This document shows positions 11,470 to 24,623 of a DNA stretch of 64,000 nt, one piece after another. Position 1 is the first letter of the stretch. The number at the start of each line of letters is the position of its first letter. Made by a program: the position numbers and the translations under genes. The notes beneath the pieces were generated by a model. It worked only from the letters and a program-made list of their open reading frames with translations. It was not told where the DNA came from and did not search any database. The stretch comes from Saccharopolyspora montiporae (GTDB lineage Bacteria > Actinomycetota > Actinomycetes > Mycobacteriales > Pseudonocardiaceae): positions 124,001 to 188,000 of the forward strand of contig NZ_JADEYC010000005.1 of the NCBI RefSeq assembly GCF_015209505.1, in the 5' to 3' direction.

Positions 11470-11543
11470 CTGACGCGCCGGTCCCCTCCGGGGCGCGAGC
11501 CGGCGGAATTGCCTACAGCCATCACCACAGGAGAGACCCCCAC

Positions 11544-12104
11544 GTGGCGACCACGAACGACCTGAAGAACGGAATGGTGCTCAACCTCGACGGCCAGCTC
11601 TGGTCCGTCGTGAACTTCCAGCACGTCAAGCCGGGCAAGGGCGCCGCCTTCGTGCGCACCACCCTGAAGAACGTGCTCTCCGGCAAAGTGGTGGACAAGA
11701 CGTTCAACGCCGGACTGAAGGTGGAGACCGCGAACGTCGACCGTCGGGAGATGACCTACCTCTACACCGACGGCAGCGAGTACTACTTCATGGACCCGGA
11801 CACCTACGACCAGGTCGGCGTGTCCGCGGACGTGGTGGGTGACGCCGCGAACTACATGCTGGAGAACAGCGCGGTGGTCGTGGCCCGCCACGAGGAGGAC
11901 CCGCTGTACGTGGAGCTGCCCGCCTCCGTCGAGCTGGTCATCTCGCACACCGATCCGGGCGTGCAGGGCGACCGCTCCACCGGCGGCACGAAGCCGGCCA
12001 CGCTGGAAACCGGTGCGGAGGTCCACGTCCCGCTGTTCCTGAACGTCGGCGACAAGGTGAAGGTCGACCCGCGGGACGGCCGCTACCTGAGCCGCACCAA
12101 ATGA
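11544..12104 (+). CDS. efp: Elongation factor P
   Basis: 186-aa three-domain beta-barrel protein that relieves ribosome stalling at polyproline stretches. Domain I carries the tip loop [10 protein letters not shown] with an unmodified-looking Lys at about residue 33; domains II/III include the family signatures MDPDTYDQV and the C-terminal [19 protein letters not shown]. The GTG start is preceded by AGGAGAG with good spacing. No EpmA/EpmB-like modification genes are seen in the window. Confidence 0.97.
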   Translation: MATTNDLKNGMVLNLDGQLWSVVNFQHVKPGKGAAFVRTTLKNVLSGKVVDKTFNAGLKVETANVDRREMTYLYTDGSEYYFMDPDTYDQVGVSADVVGDAANYMLENSAVVVARHEEDPLYVELPASVELVISHTDPGVQGDRSTGGTKPATLETGAEVHVPLFLNVGDKVKVDPRDGRYLSRTK

Positions 12105-12167
12105 GCGGGTCCGCGGACGCGCGAACGGCGCCCCGGGTCCGCCCGGCAGCCGGAAAGAGGGTGTGAG

Positions 12168-12623
12168 GTGGGTTCTCGCAGCAATGCCCGCAAGCGGGCC
12201 GTCGACATCCTCTACGAAGCCGACCTGCGCGGCGTGGACGCGGTGACGTTGCTGTCCGAGCGCGTCGGGTCCCCGGAGGTCGCGCCGATCGGCGAGTACG
12301 CGGTGACCCTGGTGGAGGGGATCTCCGCCAACCAGCAGCGCATCGACGAGGTGCTGACCGAGCACGCCGAGGGCTGGACGCTGTCCCGGATGCCCCCGGT
12401 GGACCGCTCGGTGCTGCGCCTGGGCCTGTACGAGCTGCTGTTCAGCGACGACGTTCCCTCGGCGGTGGCCATCGACCAGTCCGTCGAGCTGGTCAAGGCG
12501 CTGTCCACGGACGACTCGCCGCGGTTCGTCAACGGCGTGCTGGGCCGCATCGCGGGGATCCGGTCCCGGTTGCGCAAGAGCGTGCGCACCGAGCCGGTCG
12601 CCGGCGACGGACAGGGCCAGTGA
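12168..12623 (+). CDS. nusB: Transcription antitermination factor NusB
   Basis: 151-aa all-helical protein that binds boxA RNA with NusE (S10) in rRNA antitermination. The N-terminal RNA-binding SRSNARKRAVDILYEAD and the central MPPVDRSVLRLGLYELLF and VAIDQSVELVKAL segments are typical. The GTG start follows GGAAAGAGG with 7-nt spacing. It is the last gene of the operon and is followed by a 21-bp hairpin terminator. Confidence 0.96.
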   Translation: MGSRSNARKRAVDILYEADLRGVDAVTLLSERVGSPEVAPIGEYAVTLVEGISANQQRIDEVLTEHAEGWTLSRMPPVDRSVLRLGLYELLFSDDVPSAVAIDQSVELVKALSTDDSPRFVNGVLGRIAGIRSRLRKSVRTEPVAGDGQGQ

Positions 12624-12676
12624 CGCGTTCCGGCCGGTGACCCGCCGGAGCGCACGATGCCGGTGCCGGTGCACCG

Positions 12677-12722
12677 GACACGAGGAGCCGGTCCCCGTTC
12701 GCGGGGACCGGCTCCTCGTGTC
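12677..12722. terminator. 21-bp perfect hairpin between nusB and bldD
   Basis: Two 21-nt arms (12677-12697 and 12702-12722) are perfectly complementary around a TTCG tetraloop, with no mismatches. There is no U-tract, as is common for actinobacterial terminators. It sits between the converging nusB and bldD genes and can fold on either strand, so it likely ends both transcripts. Confidence 0.85.
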
Positions 12723-12857
12723 GTGCGGCCCGGTGACCGCGGATCCGCGGTCCGGTCTGCGCGTTGAACGGGTCTGCGCGGTCGGCAGAGCTCCGCTCGT
12801 CGGCGCGGTCGCGGGCGATCCGTCCGCCCCGGGCGGAGCGGACGGACCCGCTGCCGC

Positions 12858-13346
12858 TCACTCCTCGCGGGCGGGGCGGGCCTCCGGGGGAAGCACGCCC
12901 CAGTCGATGAGCTGCTCGGTGAGCTCACCCGGAGTCATGTCGTAGATGATGGCCAGGGATCGCAGGTCCTCGGTCCGGATGGACAGCACCTTGCCGTTGT
13001 AGTCACCGCGCTGGCTCTGGATGGTGGCCGCGTAGCGGGCCAGCGGGCCGACCTTCTCGGCGGGCAGCTGCTGCAGCCGTTCGAGGTTGATCACGACCTT
13101 GGTGGCGGGCTCGGCGCCGGACGGCACGCGGCCCTCCGGGAGCAGTTCCGCGACCGGCACGCCGTAGAAGTCGGCGAGTTCGGCCAGCTTCTGCACGGTC
13201 ACCGCGCGGTCGCCGCGTTCGTAGGACCCGACGACCACGGCCTTCCACCGCCCGCCTGACTTCTGCTCGACGCCGTGCAGCGAAAGACCCTGCTGCTGGC
13301 GGATGGCGCGAAGCTTGCTGCCCAGCGCCTTGGCGTAGTCGCCCAT
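12858..13346 (-). CDS. bldD: Developmental master regulator BldD
   Basis: 162-aa homologue of Streptomyces BldD, a c-di-GMP-responsive repressor of sporulation genes. The N-terminal helix-turn-helix domain (LRAIRQQQGLSLHGVEQKS to SYERGDRAVTV) is nearly identical to what I know of the Streptomyces protein. The C-terminal domain keeps RGD and, 8 residues further on, RTED: the RxD-X8-RxxD c-di-GMP signature (RGD/RQDD in S. coelicolor). The ATG at 13346 has GGAGAA upstream and gives the conserved start; an open frame extends 19 codons further. It is divergent from pyrR, the position it has in Streptomyces. Confidence 0.95.
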   Translation of the reverse strand: MGDYAKALGSKLRAIRQQQGLSLHGVEQKSGGRWKAVVVGSYERGDRAVTVQKLAELADFYGVPVAELLPEGRVPSGAEPATKVVINLERLQQLPAEKVGPLARYAATIQSQRGDYNGKVLSIRTEDLRSLAIIYDMTPGELTEQLIDWGVLPPEARPAREE

Positions 13347-13398
13347 GTGGCGTTTCTCCGTTTCATTCGCCCCGTCAGCCGACAACGGCGCCCGGGGT

Positions 13399-13425
13399 GT
13401 CACGCTCAGATCGATACGGAGAGTA
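13399..13425 (-). promoter_or_regulatory. Possible bldD promoter and BldD half-site
   Basis: On the minus strand TACTCT (13420-13425) fits a -10 box about 75 bp upstream of the bldD ATG, and GAGCGTGAC (13399-13407) just downstream matches the right half of the pseudo-palindromic BldD operator; the left half does not match. Autorepression is known for Streptomyces bldD. Both calls rest on short matches. Confidence 0.3.
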
Positions 13426-13503
13426 ATGTTGGCTGGCGAGCTTCACCAGGTCAAGTTGGTCTTGGTCGGGATGGGGGCGAGTACCACCACACCACCCGGA
13501 CGA

Positions 13504-13532
13504 TTGACCCGCCCGCGCTGATAGCGTACAGG
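13504..13532 (+). promoter_or_regulatory. Promoter of the pyr operon
   Basis: TTGACC (13504-13509) and TACAGG (13527-13532) are separated by 17 bp, the ideal spacing for a housekeeping sigma factor. Transcription would begin near 13540 and give a leader of about 95 nt before pyrR, which contains the PyrR-type loop. Confidence 0.6.
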
Positions 13533-13599
13533 TCAGCCCGGTGGTCGGCAGACGCCTCCCGCGTCGTCACTGCGGGGCAGCTCACACACCATCCTTTAA

Positions 13600-14231
<632 letters not shown>

Positions 14232-14232
<1 letters not shown>

Positions 14233-15164
14233 TGCGTCACCTGCTGTCCACCGAGGACCTCGACGCGGATGCCGCGACCGCCGTGCTGGACACCGCGGAC
14301 AGCCTCAAGCAGACGCTGCTGGGGCGCGAGGTGCGCAAGCTGCCCACGCTGCGCGGGCGCACGGTCGTGACGATGTTCTACGAGAACTCCACCCGCACCC
14401 GGGTTTCCTTCGAGGTCGCCGGCAAGTGGATGAGCGCCGACGTGATCAACGTCTCGGCCAGCGGATCTTCGGCGGGCAAGGGCGAATCGCTGCGGGACAC
14501 CGCGCTGACCCTGTCCGCGGCCGGGGCGGACTGCGTGATCGTGCGCCATCCGGCCTCCGGGGCGCCGCACCGGCTCCGCGGCTGGCTCGCCGACACCGGC
14601 ACCCAGGTCGTCAACGCCGGCGACGGCACGCACGAGCACCCGACGCAGGCGCTGCTGGACGCGGCGACCCTGCGCGAGCGGCTCGGCGGGTTGTCCGGGA
14701 TCCGGGTCGGGATCGTGGGTGACCTCCTGCACAGCCGGGTCGCCCGCTCGAACGTGCACCTGCTGCGTACGCTGGGAGCGGAGGTCGTGCTGGTCGCGCC
14801 GCCGACGCTGGTGCCCGCGGGCGTGCAGCACTGGGGGGTCGAGGTGCGGCACGAGCTCGATCCGGAGCTGCCCGGGCTCGACGCCGTGATGATGCTGCGC
14901 GTGCAAGCGGAGCGGATGCACGGCGGGTTCTTCCCGTCGGCGCGCGAGTACTCGATCGCCTACGGCCTGACCGAGCGGCGCCTGGCCCGGCTGCCCGAGC
15001 ACGCGGTCGTGCTGCACCCGGGCCCGATGCTGCGCGGCATGGAGATCGCGCCCGCGGTGGCGGATTCCCCGCGAGCGGCCATCACCCAGCAGGTCGAGAA
15101 CGGCGTGCACGTGCGGATGGCGGTGCTCTACCACCTGTTGGCCGGAGAGGAGATCGCGGCATGA
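14232..15164 (+). CDS. pyrB: Aspartate carbamoyltransferase catalytic subunit
   Basis: 310-aa ATCase, first committed step of UMP synthesis (carbamoyl phosphate + aspartate). The carbamoyl-phosphate loop [13 protein letters not shown] is at about 50-62, the KGESLRDT loop near 83, [12 protein letters not shown] near 135, and the aspartate-binding [10 protein letters not shown] and HPGPMLRG late in the protein. No pyrI regulatory subunit is present. The ATG overlaps the pyrR stop; a GTG one codon earlier is possible. Confidence 0.97.
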
Positions 15165-16468
15165 GCCGGGTGCTGCTGCGCCAGGTGCGCCCCTACGGTG
15201 CGGGCGAGCCGGTGGACGTGCTCGTCGAGGGCGAGACCATCGCGGGCACAGGTCCGGCGGGCCGGTTCGATCCCGCCGACGCGGACGAGGTCGTCGACGG
15301 CGGTGGTGCCGTGGCGCTGCCGGGCTTCGTCGACCTGCACACCCATCTGCGCGAGCCGGGCCGGGAGGACGCCGAGAGCATCGGCACCGGATCGGCCGCG
15401 GCCGCGCTCGGCGGGTACACCGCGGTGTTCGCCATGGCCAACACCGATCCGGTCGCCGACAACGCGGTGGTCGTCGAGCACGTCGCGCGTCGCGGCCGCG
15501 AGGTCGGGCTGGTGGATGTGCACCCGGTCGGCGCGGTGACGGTCGGCCTGGCCGGGGAGAAGCTCGCCGAGCTGGGTGCGATGGCCGGATCCGCCGCGCA
15601 GGTGCGGGTGTTCTCCGATGACGGGAAGTGCGTGCACGACCCGCTGATCATGCGCCGCGCCCTGGAGTACACCAGCGCGCTCGGCGGTCTCGTCGCCCAG
15701 CACGCGGAGGAGCCGCGGCTGACGGTGGACGCCCAGGCGCACGAAGGCCCCGCTGCGGCCCGGCTCGGGCTGACCGGCTGGCCGGCACCGGCCGAGGAGT
15801 CGATCATCGCGCGGGACTGCCTGCTGTCCGGGCACACCGGCGGGCGGCTGCACGTCTGCCACGTCTCGACGGCCGGCTCGGCCGACATCCTGCGCTGGTG
15901 GAAGGCCAAGGAAGCCGGCGGCCGGGTCTCGGCCGAGGTCACCCCGCACCACCTGCTGCTCACCGACGACCGGCTGGACGGCTTCGACCCGGTCAACAAG
16001 GTCAACCCGCCGCTGCGCGCGGACGCCGACGTCGAGGCCCTGCGCCGGGCGCTGGCCGACGGGACCGTCGACTGCGTGGCCACCGACCACGCCCCGCACG
16101 CCGACCAGGACAAGGACTGCGAATGGGCGGCGGCCCGGCCGGGCATGCTGGGGCTGCAGACGGCGCTGGGCATCGTCGTGGCGACGATGGTGCGCACCGG
16201 CCTGCTGGACTGGCGCGGCGTGGCCCGGGTGCTCAGCGAACGGCCCGCCGAGATCGCCGGGCTGGCCGACCAGGGTCGTCCGATCGCCGAGGGCGAGCCG
16301 GCCAACATCGTGCTGGTCGATCCGGACGCGGAGCAGACCGTGCGGTCCGCGGATCTGGCCAGCATCGGGCGGAATTCGCCGTTCGACGGGATGCAGCTGC
16401 CGGGACGGGTGGTCGCGACGCTGCTGCGCGGTCGAATCACCGCGCACGAGGGCGAGGTGAGGCAGTGA
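15161..16468 (+). CDS. pyrC: Dihydroorotase
   Basis: 435-aa class I dihydroorotase, a zinc amidohydrolase closing carbamoyl-aspartate to dihydroorotate. The metal-binding [12 protein letters not shown] is near residue 55, [12 protein letters not shown] carries a conserved Asp, HAEE and [10 protein letters not shown] supply His ligands, and [11 protein letters not shown] (near 308) holds the catalytic Asp. The ATG overlaps the pyrB stop by 4 bp. Confidence 0.96.
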   Translation: MSRVLLRQVRPYGAGEPVDVLVEGETIAGTGPAGRFDPADADEVVDGGGAVALPGFVDLHTHLREPGREDAESIGTGSAAAALGGYTAVFAMANTDPVADNAVVVEHVARRGREVGLVDVHPVGAVTVGLAGEKLAELGAMAGSAAQVRVFSDDGKCVHDPLIMRRALEYTSALGGLVAQHAEEPRLTVDAQAHEGPAAARLGLTGWPAPAEESIIARDCLLSGHTGGRLHVCHVSTAGSADILRWWKAKEAGGRVSAEVTPHHLLLTDDRLDGFDPVNKVNPPLRADADVEALRRALADGTVDCVATDHAPHADQDKDCEWAAARPGMLGLQTALGIVVATMVRTGLLDWRGVARVLSERPAEIAGLADQGRPIAEGEPANIVLVDPDAEQTVRSADLASIGRNSPFDGMQLPGRVVATLLRGRITAHEGEVRQ

Positions 16469-16998
16469 TGGAACGCTTGATCTGGGTGCTGGTGCTGGTG
16501 GCGCTGGCCGGACTGGTCGTGTTCGGGATGCGCCGCGGGTGGAGCAACCGCCGCCGCAGGCAGGCCGCTGAACTGGCCGAGTTCCCGACCCCGCCGCCCC
16601 GGTTCGCCGACGAGCCGGTGCTCGCCGAGCTCACCGGCATGTACATGGGCACCACCAAGGCCGGCGATTGGCAGGACCGCATCGTCGTCGGCGATATCGG
16701 GCACCGCGCGACCGCCTCGGTGCTGCTGCACCGCGAGGGGCTGCTGGTGCAGCGCAGCGGGGCGAGCCCGGTGTGGATCCCGGCGGAGTCGTTCACCGGT
16801 GCCCGGGTGGACCACAAGCTCGCGAACAAGGTGGTGCCCGGCGTCGGGCTGCTCGTGGTCCGCTGGCGACTCGGCGACCAGTTGCTCGACACCGGCTTCC
16901 GCGCCGACGACGCGCCCGAGCAGGCCCGCTGGGCGGAGGCGATCGGCGACCTGGTCCCGGACGCGGAAGGTCGGCGCAGCGGGGCGGAGTCGTCGTGA
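16468..16998 (+). CDS. Membrane-anchored PH-like domain protein of the pyr operon
   Basis: 176-aa protein with one N-terminal membrane helix (about 4-21, [19 protein letters not shown]), a basic stop-transfer patch ([11 protein letters not shown]), and a cytoplasmic PH-like beta domain with [20 protein letters not shown] and DTGFRADD. Relatives keep an equivalent gene between pyrC and carA (for example Rv1382 in M. tuberculosis), so it is a stable but uncharacterised member of the pyr operon. The ATG overlaps the pyrC stop. The function is unknown. Confidence 0.85.
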   Translation: MERLIWVLVLVALAGLVVFGMRRGWSNRRRRQAAELAEFPTPPPRFADEPVLAELTGMYMGTTKAGDWQDRIVVGDIGHRATASVLLHREGLLVQRSGASPVWIPAESFTGARVDHKLANKVVPGVGLLVVRWRLGDQLLDTGFRADDAPEQARWAEAIGDLVPDAEGRRSGAESS

Positions 16999-17081
16999 CC
17001 GCGCGTACCGGCCGCCCGGGCGGCGCCACGGCGAACACCGAAGGACACGAATCCGCGAGGTCACTCGCGGCAGGAGGAGAC

Positions 17082-18209
17082 ATGACCGCGCACAACCCGG
17101 CCGCCCTGGTGCTCGAAGACGGCCGGATCTTCCGCGGGGAGGCGTACGGCGAGACCGGCAGCACCCTGGGCGAGGTGGTGTTCACCACCGGCATGACGGG
17201 GTACCAGGAAACGCTGACCGACCCCTCGTACCACCGCCAGATCGTGGTGCAGACCGCGCCGCAGATCGGCAACACCGGCTGGAACGACGAGGACGACGAG
17301 TCCAGCCGCATCTGGGTCGCCGGGTACGCGGTGCGCGACCCCGCCCGCATGCCGTCGAACTGGCGCTCCGCGCGCTCGCTGGACCAGGAGCTGCGCGAGC
17401 AGGGCATCGTCGGCATCTCCGGGATCGACACCCGCACGCTGACGCGGCACGTCCGCGAATCCGGCGCCATGCGCGGCGGGATCTTCTCCGGAGCCGAGCT
17501 CGGCTCCGACGAGCGGATGCTGGCGCAGGTCACCGGCAGCGCCGAGATGGTCGGGGCCTCGCTGGCCGGGGACGTGACCACCGACGGCACCTACGTGGTC
17601 CCGGCGATCGGCGAGCGGCGGTTCACCGTCGCCGCGCTGGACCTGGGCATCAAGTCGAACACCCCGCGGATGATGGCCGCGCGCGGCATCGAGGTGCACG
17701 TGCTGCCGCTGCAGACCTCGTTCGACCAGCTGCTGGACCTCGCGCCGGACGGGGTGTTCCTGTCCAACGGGCCGGGCGATCCGGCCACCACCGGTGCGCA
17801 GATCGAGCTGACCAAGCAGGTCCTGGACCGCGGGCTGCCGCTGTTCGGCATCTGCTTCGGCAACCAGGTCCTGGGCCGCGCGCTGGGCCGCGGCACCTAC
17901 AAGCTCCGCTACGGCCACCGCGGCATCAACGTGCCGGTGATCGACGCCCAGTCCGGCAAGGTCGCCATCACCGCGCAGAACCACGGTTTCGCGGTGGAGG
18001 GCGAACCGGGGGAGCGGTTCGACACCGACTTCGGCCGCGCGGTGGTCAGCCACCACTGCGCCAACGACGGGGCGGTGGAAGGGCTGCAGCTGCTCGACCG
18101 GCCCGCGTTCAGCGTCCAGTACCACCCGGAGGCGGCCGCCGGCCCGCACGACGCGGCGCCGCTGTTCGATTGTTTCGTGGACCTCATGTCGGGATCGGGT
18201 GCGTCATGA
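17082..18209 (+). CDS. carA: Carbamoyl-phosphate synthase small subunit
   Basis: 375-aa glutamine amidotransferase subunit feeding ammonia to CarB. The N-terminal CPSase domain ([35 protein letters not shown]) precedes a class I GATase domain with the Cys nucleophile at about 258 in GICFGNQ and the His/Glu pair in QYHPEA. The ATG has AGGAGGAGA just upstream; the long open frame upstream is not conserved. A 139-bp gap separates it from carB. Confidence 0.97.
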   Translation: MTAHNPAALVLEDGRIFRGEAYGETGSTLGEVVFTTGMTGYQETLTDPSYHRQIVVQTAPQIGNTGWNDEDDESSRIWVAGYAVRDPARMPSNWRSARSLDQELREQGIVGISGIDTRTLTRHVRESGAMRGGIFSGAELGSDERMLAQVTGSAEMVGASLAGDVTTDGTYVVPAIGERRFTVAALDLGIKSNTPRMMAARGIEVHVLPLQTSFDQLLDLAPDGVFLSNGPGDPATTGAQIELTKQVLDRGLPLFGICFGNQVLGRALGRGTYKLRYGHRGINVPVIDAQSGKVAITAQNHGFAVEGEPGERFDTDFGRAVVSHHCANDGAVEGLQLLDRPAFSVQYHPEAAAGPHDAAPLFDCFVDLMSGSGAS

Positions 18210-18348
18210 ACGGCGTTGTGCCGAGCCGAGTCGAGCACGACGGACCCTCAGGGGAACGTCACGTGCAGCGACCAGCGGAAACCTCGGGGCGGGAGTTGCC
18301 GTCACACGTCACCACCACTGTGAATTGCGGAGAGGCGGTACTGCGCTG

Positions 18349-21683
<3,335 letters not shown>

Positions 21684-21684
<1 letters not shown>

Positions 21685-22532
21685 TGACCGGCGCGGTCCG
21701 CTCCGGTTTCGGCAAGCGGCTGGCGGATGCGGTGCGGGCGCGCGGTGCGCTGTGCGTCGGCATCGATCCGCACCCGTCGCTGCTGCAGGCCTGGAACCTG
21801 GACGAGAGCCCGGGTTCGGTGGAGCGGTTCGCGATGACCGCGGTGGAAGCGCTGGCCGGTGAGGTCGCGGTGCTCAAGCCGCAGTCGGCGTTCTTCGAGG
21901 GCTACGGTTCGGCCGGGGTCGCCGTGCTGGAGAAGGTGGTGGCCGAGGCGCGCGCCGCCGGTGCGCTGGTGCTGCTGGACGTCAAGCGCGGGGACATCGG
22001 TTCGACCATGACCGCCTACGCGAACGCCTACCTGGACGAGAACGCCCCGCTGGCAGCGGACGCGGTGACCGTTTCGCCCTACCTGGGCTACGGTTCGCTG
22101 GCGCCGGCGCTGGGCATCGCCGAGCAGACCGGGCGCGGGGTGTTCGTGCTGTCCCGCACGTCCAACCCGGAAGGCGTCGGGCTGCAGCGGGCGGCGCAGT
22201 CGGAGGGCCGCACCGTCGCGCAGTCCATCGTGGACGCCGCGGGGGAGACGAACGCGGGCGTCGAGCCGATGGGGCACGTCGGCGTGGTCGCCGGTGCCAC
22301 GATCCGTTCCGGCGAGCTGGACTTCTCCCGGCTCAACGGCCCGATCCTGGCGCCGGGCCTGGGTGCGCAGGGCGGCACGGTGCAGAGCCTGCGCACGGTG
22401 TTCGGTTCGGCGTTGCCGCAGGTGCTACCGGTCACCGCCCGCGATGTGCTGGGCAGCGGCCCGGACGTCGCAGGTCTGCGCAGCGCGGCCCGCCGGGTCC
22501 GCGACGAGTTCGCCGCGCAGCTCGCCGTGTGA
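21684..22532 (+). CDS. pyrF: Orotidine 5'-phosphate decarboxylase, type 2
   Basis: 282-aa decarboxylase producing UMP. The N-terminal LCVGIDPHPSLLQAW and the catalytic Lys/Asp tetrad LLDVKRGDIGSTMTAYANAY (near residues 91-110) identify the longer actinobacterial type 2 family. The C-terminal LAPGLGAQGGT is the phosphate-binding region. The ATG overlaps the carB stop by one base. It is the last gene of the pyr operon and is followed by a strong hairpin. Confidence 0.96.
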
Positions 22533-22545
22533 GGCGTTTTCCCGC

Positions 22546-22583
22546 CGTGCGCCCCACTTCCCATCTGGGAGGTGGGGCGCACG
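22546..22583. terminator. Bidirectional hairpin after pyrF
   Basis: Arms 22546-22563 and 22566-22583 are complementary apart from one G-T wobble, leaving a tiny ATCT loop once the inner pair opens. It lies between convergent pyrF and the large WxG protein gene and marks the border between conserved chromosome and the accessory island. Confidence 0.8.
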
Positions 22584-22617
22584 TGTTTGCTGTGCGGTCG
22601 ACCCGAACCGCCGGACG

Positions 22618-23901
22618 TCACCGTGGGAAGTGCTCGTCGGCGGACGGCAACGTCCCGGACAGGCGGTGCGAGCCGTCGTAGTAGGTCCCGTCGCTGTCCT
22701 CGTCGTAGTTCTGCTCGTGGTACTGCTGCTCACCGAGGGCACCGCGGGCGAACTGGCTCTCCGTCTGCTGGACGTTGGAGGCACGTTCGGCGGTTTCCCG
22801 GGCGGCGGCGTTGTTGACGTTGTCGCCTTCCTTCCACTTCGGGACCGAGTCCATGCCCCTCTGCGCGTTGTGCGCTGCGGTCTGGCCGACCCCGTCGGCA
22901 CCGGCCATCCGTTCGACCCCGCGAGCTCCCAGCTGCTCGGCTCCCTTGCCGAGGCCTTCCGCCGCGTCGGCGGTGCGGACGCTGGCGTTGCCCAGGGCGT
23001 CACTGCCTCGACCGACCGCGCCGGACGCCGAACCGAGCGCATCGGAGGTCGTGGCCGCGGACTGGCCGACCGTGCTGGCCGCGCCGCCGAGTGCCGGGGA
23101 CGTCGGGAAGGTCGCCGCGCCGGTCGTGGTGAGCTTCGCGCCGAGCTTCGTACCCACTTCGGCCATGTCGTCGAGCACCCTGGCCAGGAACGTACCGGCC
23201 TTGCCGAGCTTGGCGAGCAGATCGCTGATCTTGGTGGCGATCTTGCTCAGCGTCATCCCGATGCGGCCGGCCGCGTAACCCAGGTAGCCCGCCACCGTCG
23301 CGCCGAAGCTGACGACGGAGCCGGCCAGGGCGGCGATCGCACCTTTGATGAGTTCGGCGACGATCGCGGCGATGATGTCGCGGATTAGCCCGCGGCAGGT
23401 GGCGACCATGGTGCCCGCGGTCGCGATGGCGTCCGACGCGGTGCCCGCGCTGATCGACATCGCCTCGACGCCCTCGGCGAACTCGGCCGCACGCTGCCGG
23501 TAGGCGTCACCGGCTTTGCCGGACCACTCGCCGGTCTGATCCTGCACCTTCCCGGGAATCTCCGCGGCGAGACCTTCCAGTTCTGCCTTGACCTGCTGCC
23601 AGGTGTCGGCGCCCGCTTTGATGGCGACCGGATCCCCGGCGACGAAGTCGAGTGCCTCGCGCAGCGGGGCGAAGTGCTCCATCAGCCAACCAACACCAGC
23701 AGAGAGGGCCGCCCCGATCGGGTCGATCGCGGCGGCCAGTAGGTCGAGTGCAGCTACACCACCGCTAGCGGCCAAGTCGCCCCAGTCAGCTGTGAAGAAG
23801 GCGGCTCCGGTTGCCCTGGTAGAATCTATTAGCCCCGAACCTGCGGTGACTGTGCCGTCTTCGACGGCTTCTTCGTCTACGTCGACGAACCACTCGGTCA
23901 T
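22618..23901 (-). CDS. Large WxG/EspB-like type VII secretion-associated protein
   Basis: 427-aa acidic protein. Residues 1-20 are very acidic; a helical region follows with W126-S-G128 (QTGEWSGKAGDAYRQRAAEF), the WxG turn of T7SS substrates. Residues about 172-225 are strongly hydrophobic and amphipathic (IIAAIVAELIKGAIAALAGS), perhaps a membrane-inserting hairpin. The last 150 residues are low-complexity Ala/Gly/Ser/Glu repeats, then an acidic QNYDEDSDGTYYDG tail. No nuclease or ADP-ribosyltransferase-like toxin domain is recognisable. Size and layout recall EspB of the ESX-1 system. The ATG overlaps the EspC-like stop by 4 bp, so the two are coupled. Homology to EspB is inferred from architecture only. 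Confidence 0.65.
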   Translation of the reverse strand: MTEWFVDVDEEAVEDGTVTAGSGLIDSTRATGAAFFTADWGDLAASGGVAALDLLAAAIDPIGAALSAGVGWLMEHFAPLREALDFVAGDPVAIKAGADTWQQVKAELEGLAAEIPGKVQDQTGEWSGKAGDAYRQRAAEFAEGVEAMSISAGTASDAIATAGTMVATCRGLIRDIIAAIVAELIKGAIAALAGSVVSFGATVAGYLGYAAGRIGMTLSKIATKISDLLAKLGKAGTFLARVLDDMAEVGTKLGAKLTTTGAATFPTSPALGGAASTVGQSAATTSDALGSASGAVGRGSDALGNASVRTADAAEGLGKGAEQLGARGVERMAGADGVGQTAAHNAQRGMDSVPKWKEGDNVNNAAARETAERASNVQQTESQFARGALGEQQYHEQNYDEDSDGTYYDGSHRLSGTLPSADEHFPR

Positions 23902-24197
23902 GGCTGTGCCTGCCCTAGAGCATCGGCGTTCCCGCTGTCGGTGTCCCGGTAATCCGCGGCGGTATCCTTTACTCGTTGCGCAAGGTCGCGCGTCAGCTCG
24001 GCGAACTTCTGGAGTTCGGCGACAGCTTGCGTCGAGGTTTGACGGGCATCGTCGGCGAACAACTGCCCCACCAGCCCGAAGGTATCGACGCCGAACGACA
24101 CGGAGTCGCCTTTCGTGCCCGCAGCGGCGATGTCCTCGGCGAGACCGTCGAGCCATTCCGAATGCGTGTCCAGCCGGTCGGGACTGACGTTGAACAT
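23898..24197 (-). CDS. EspC-like (ESX-1 secretion-associated) small protein
   Basis: 99-aa helical-hairpin protein resembling the EspC/type VII secretion target family. It begins MFNVSPDRLDTHSEWLDGLA, has a central turn with FGLVGQLFADDARQ, and ends with a long helix followed by Y83-R-D-T-D87, a clear YxxxD T7SS export signal. Its neighbour carries the WxG motif, so the two may pair as the two halves of one secreted complex. The ATG is clear; the gene overlaps the next by 4 bp and follows the YbaB-like gene by 15 bp. Family assignment is by motif and context. Confidence 0.75.
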   Translation of the reverse strand: MFNVSPDRLDTHSEWLDGLAEDIAAAGTKGDSVSFGVDTFGLVGQLFADDARQTSTQAVAELQKFAELTRDLAQRVKDTAADYRDTDSGNADALGQAQP

Positions 24198-24212
24198 GGG
24201 TTCCTTCCCGTA

Positions 24213-24623
24213 TCAGCGCAAGAAACTCTGCGGTGGTTCGTCGTCGGTGCCCGGGTCGTCGGCAGGGTCCTGGTCGGGTGCTTGCGGTTCGGCCGGGAGT
24301 TGAGTGCGCAGGAATTCCATCCCGGTGGAACCGGTGAACGGCTCCACTGCCTGCACGACCTGGTGCGCCACGTTCGCCTGTGCTTCACCGGCGAGCCGCA
24401 GGATGGTCGTGCGCAGCTCAGTCGGCCCGCGCTGCATGGCACGCTGGTCGATCTGCAGGTCCTGCAGCGCACCGTTGGCGCCTACGGTGACTGAGATGCC
24501 GCCGTCGCTGGCGGTTTCGGCCATGGAGCCCAGCTGATCCTGCAGTTGCTGGGATTGCCGGGTCATCTCGTCGGCGCGTTCCTGCAGATCGGTGAGGAAC
24601 TCCTCCGGTGACCGGTCATCCAT
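24213..24623 (-). CDS. YbaB/EbfC family protein (EspL-like context)
   Basis: 136-aa protein with an N-terminal coiled coil (DLQERADEMTRQSQQLQDQL), then the YbaB-type beta-sheet GGISVTVGANGALQDLQID and a second helix, and an acidic, Pro-rich tail (QAPDQDPADDPGTDDEPP). YbaB proteins bind DNA as dimers, but copies beside Esp genes, such as EspL next to EspB in M. tuberculosis, act in type VII secretion. The location here favours the second role. It overlaps the upstream 6-TM gene by 8 bp, so all four genes look like one transcript. Confidence 0.75.
   Translation of the reverse strand: MDDRSPEEFLTDLQERADEMTRQSQQLQDQLGSMAETASDGGISVTVGANGALQDLQIDQRAMQRGPTELRTTILRLAGEAQANVAHQVVQAVEPFTGSTGMEFLRTQLPAEPQAPDQDPADDPGTDDEPPQSFLR

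Noticed and set aside
18210-18348. Small gene in the carA-carB gap
   Set aside because: The ATG frames here are short or merge with carB upstream sequence without SD or conserved features.
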